A program made the translations under genes and the position numbers. Below are positions 6,846 to 6,970 of a stretch of 6,970 bases of DNA, in pieces. Origin of the DNA: Flammeovirgaceae bacterium (GTDB taxonomy: Bacteria > Bacteroidota > Bacteroidia > Cytophagales > Cyclobacteriaceae); NCBI GenBank assembly GCA_022616575.1, contig JAKEEN010000146.1, forward strand, positions 1 to 6,970. Reading direction: 5' to 3'. A model generated the notes under the pieces. The model did no database searches and had not been told where the DNA came from. It saw nothing but the letters and a program-made list of their open reading frames with translations. Every line of letters starts with the position of its first letter. The first letter of the stretch is position 1.

Positions 6846-6970
6846 TGAATAGAGTTGTTTTCATATTTTTCTTTTTAAGTGCTCTTATTTCATGTAAGAA
6901 CGATCATGCATTATTTGAAAAGTCACCCGACCAACGGGCAGCCGAAGCTATTGAAACACTGCGCCAGGAC
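6845..6970 (+). CDS. Lipoprotein, N-terminal part, probably DUF4302 family (3' end cut by window)
   Basis: The ATG at 6845-6847 shares its A with the TAA stop of the metallopeptidase gene, which suggests translational coupling. The frame stays open for 42 codons to the window edge. The product starts MNRVVFIFFFLSALISC, a short hydrophobic signal peptide with lipobox LISC and lipidated Cys17, followed by KNDHALFEKSPDQRAAEAIE. The pattern of a short linker, then LFEKSPDQR and a helix, strongly recalls DUF4302 proteins (PF14135), which begin in this way and commonly follow SusC, SusD and the HExxH lipoprotein in Bacteroidota operons. That assignment rests on about 25 mature residues and on context, from memory rather than a search. 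The molecular role of DUF4302 is not established. A surface accessory protein that binds substrate or docks on the SusCD complex is an inference. That this is a real lipoprotein gene is considerably more certain than its family. Confidence 0.75.
   Translation, partial: MNRVVFIFFFLSALISCKNDHALFEKSPDQRAAEAIETLRQD

Noticed and set aside
1..6970. CRISPR array, tRNA or rRNA gene, insertion sequence, or phage or defence genes
   Set aside because: No spaced direct repeats, cloverleaf-like or rRNA sequence, transposase motifs or terminal inverted repeats were found, and nearly all of the window is accounted for by five coding regions.

Overview
The window looks like chromosomal DNA from a member of the Bacteroidota, probably in the Cytophagales. 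The evidence is a SusC/SusD outer-membrane pair, Bacteroidota-style lipoprotein signal peptides, genes packed with almost no Shine-Dalgarno sequences, and moderate GC. The family assignment to Cytophagales is an impression from the protein sequences, not a measured result. All genes read on the plus strand.

Layout. Positions 1-921 hold the C-terminal quarter or so of the chromosome segregation ATPase SMC, cut by the window edge. A 276-base spacer (922-1197) follows. It contains a strong intrinsic terminator (980-1007) that closes the smc transcription unit, two small inverted repeats, a weak candidate Bacteroidota-type promoter, and a short ribosome-binding site. From 1198 to the window end runs one tightly packed operon: a SusC-type TonB-dependent transporter (1198-4506), a SusD-type surface lipoprotein (4509-5969, 2-base gap), a zinc-metallopeptidase-like lipoprotein with an HEFAH motif (5979-6845, 9-base gap), and the start of a fourth lipoprotein (6845 to beyond 6970, overlapping the previous stop by one base). 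The first residues of the fourth protein resemble the DUF4302 family.

How the genes may work together. SusC and SusD form a lidded transporter that takes up oligomers, either glycans or peptides, across the outer membrane with TonB energy. The HExxH lipoprotein belongs to a family known to sit next to SusC/SusD pairs ('substrate import-associated zinc metallohydrolase lipoprotein', TIGR04549/PF15890). With a DUF4302-like lipoprotein as the fourth member, the locus resembles a recurrent but functionally uncharacterised module. No glycosidase, polysaccharide lyase, ECF sigma or anti-sigma gene lies in the visible part. A peptide or protein substrate is therefore a reasonable inference, but it is unproven. 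The operon continues past the right edge, so further components may be missing from view.

Nothing here is a clear new class of system. The most interesting part is the four-gene module whose metallopeptidase and last lipoprotein have no established function.
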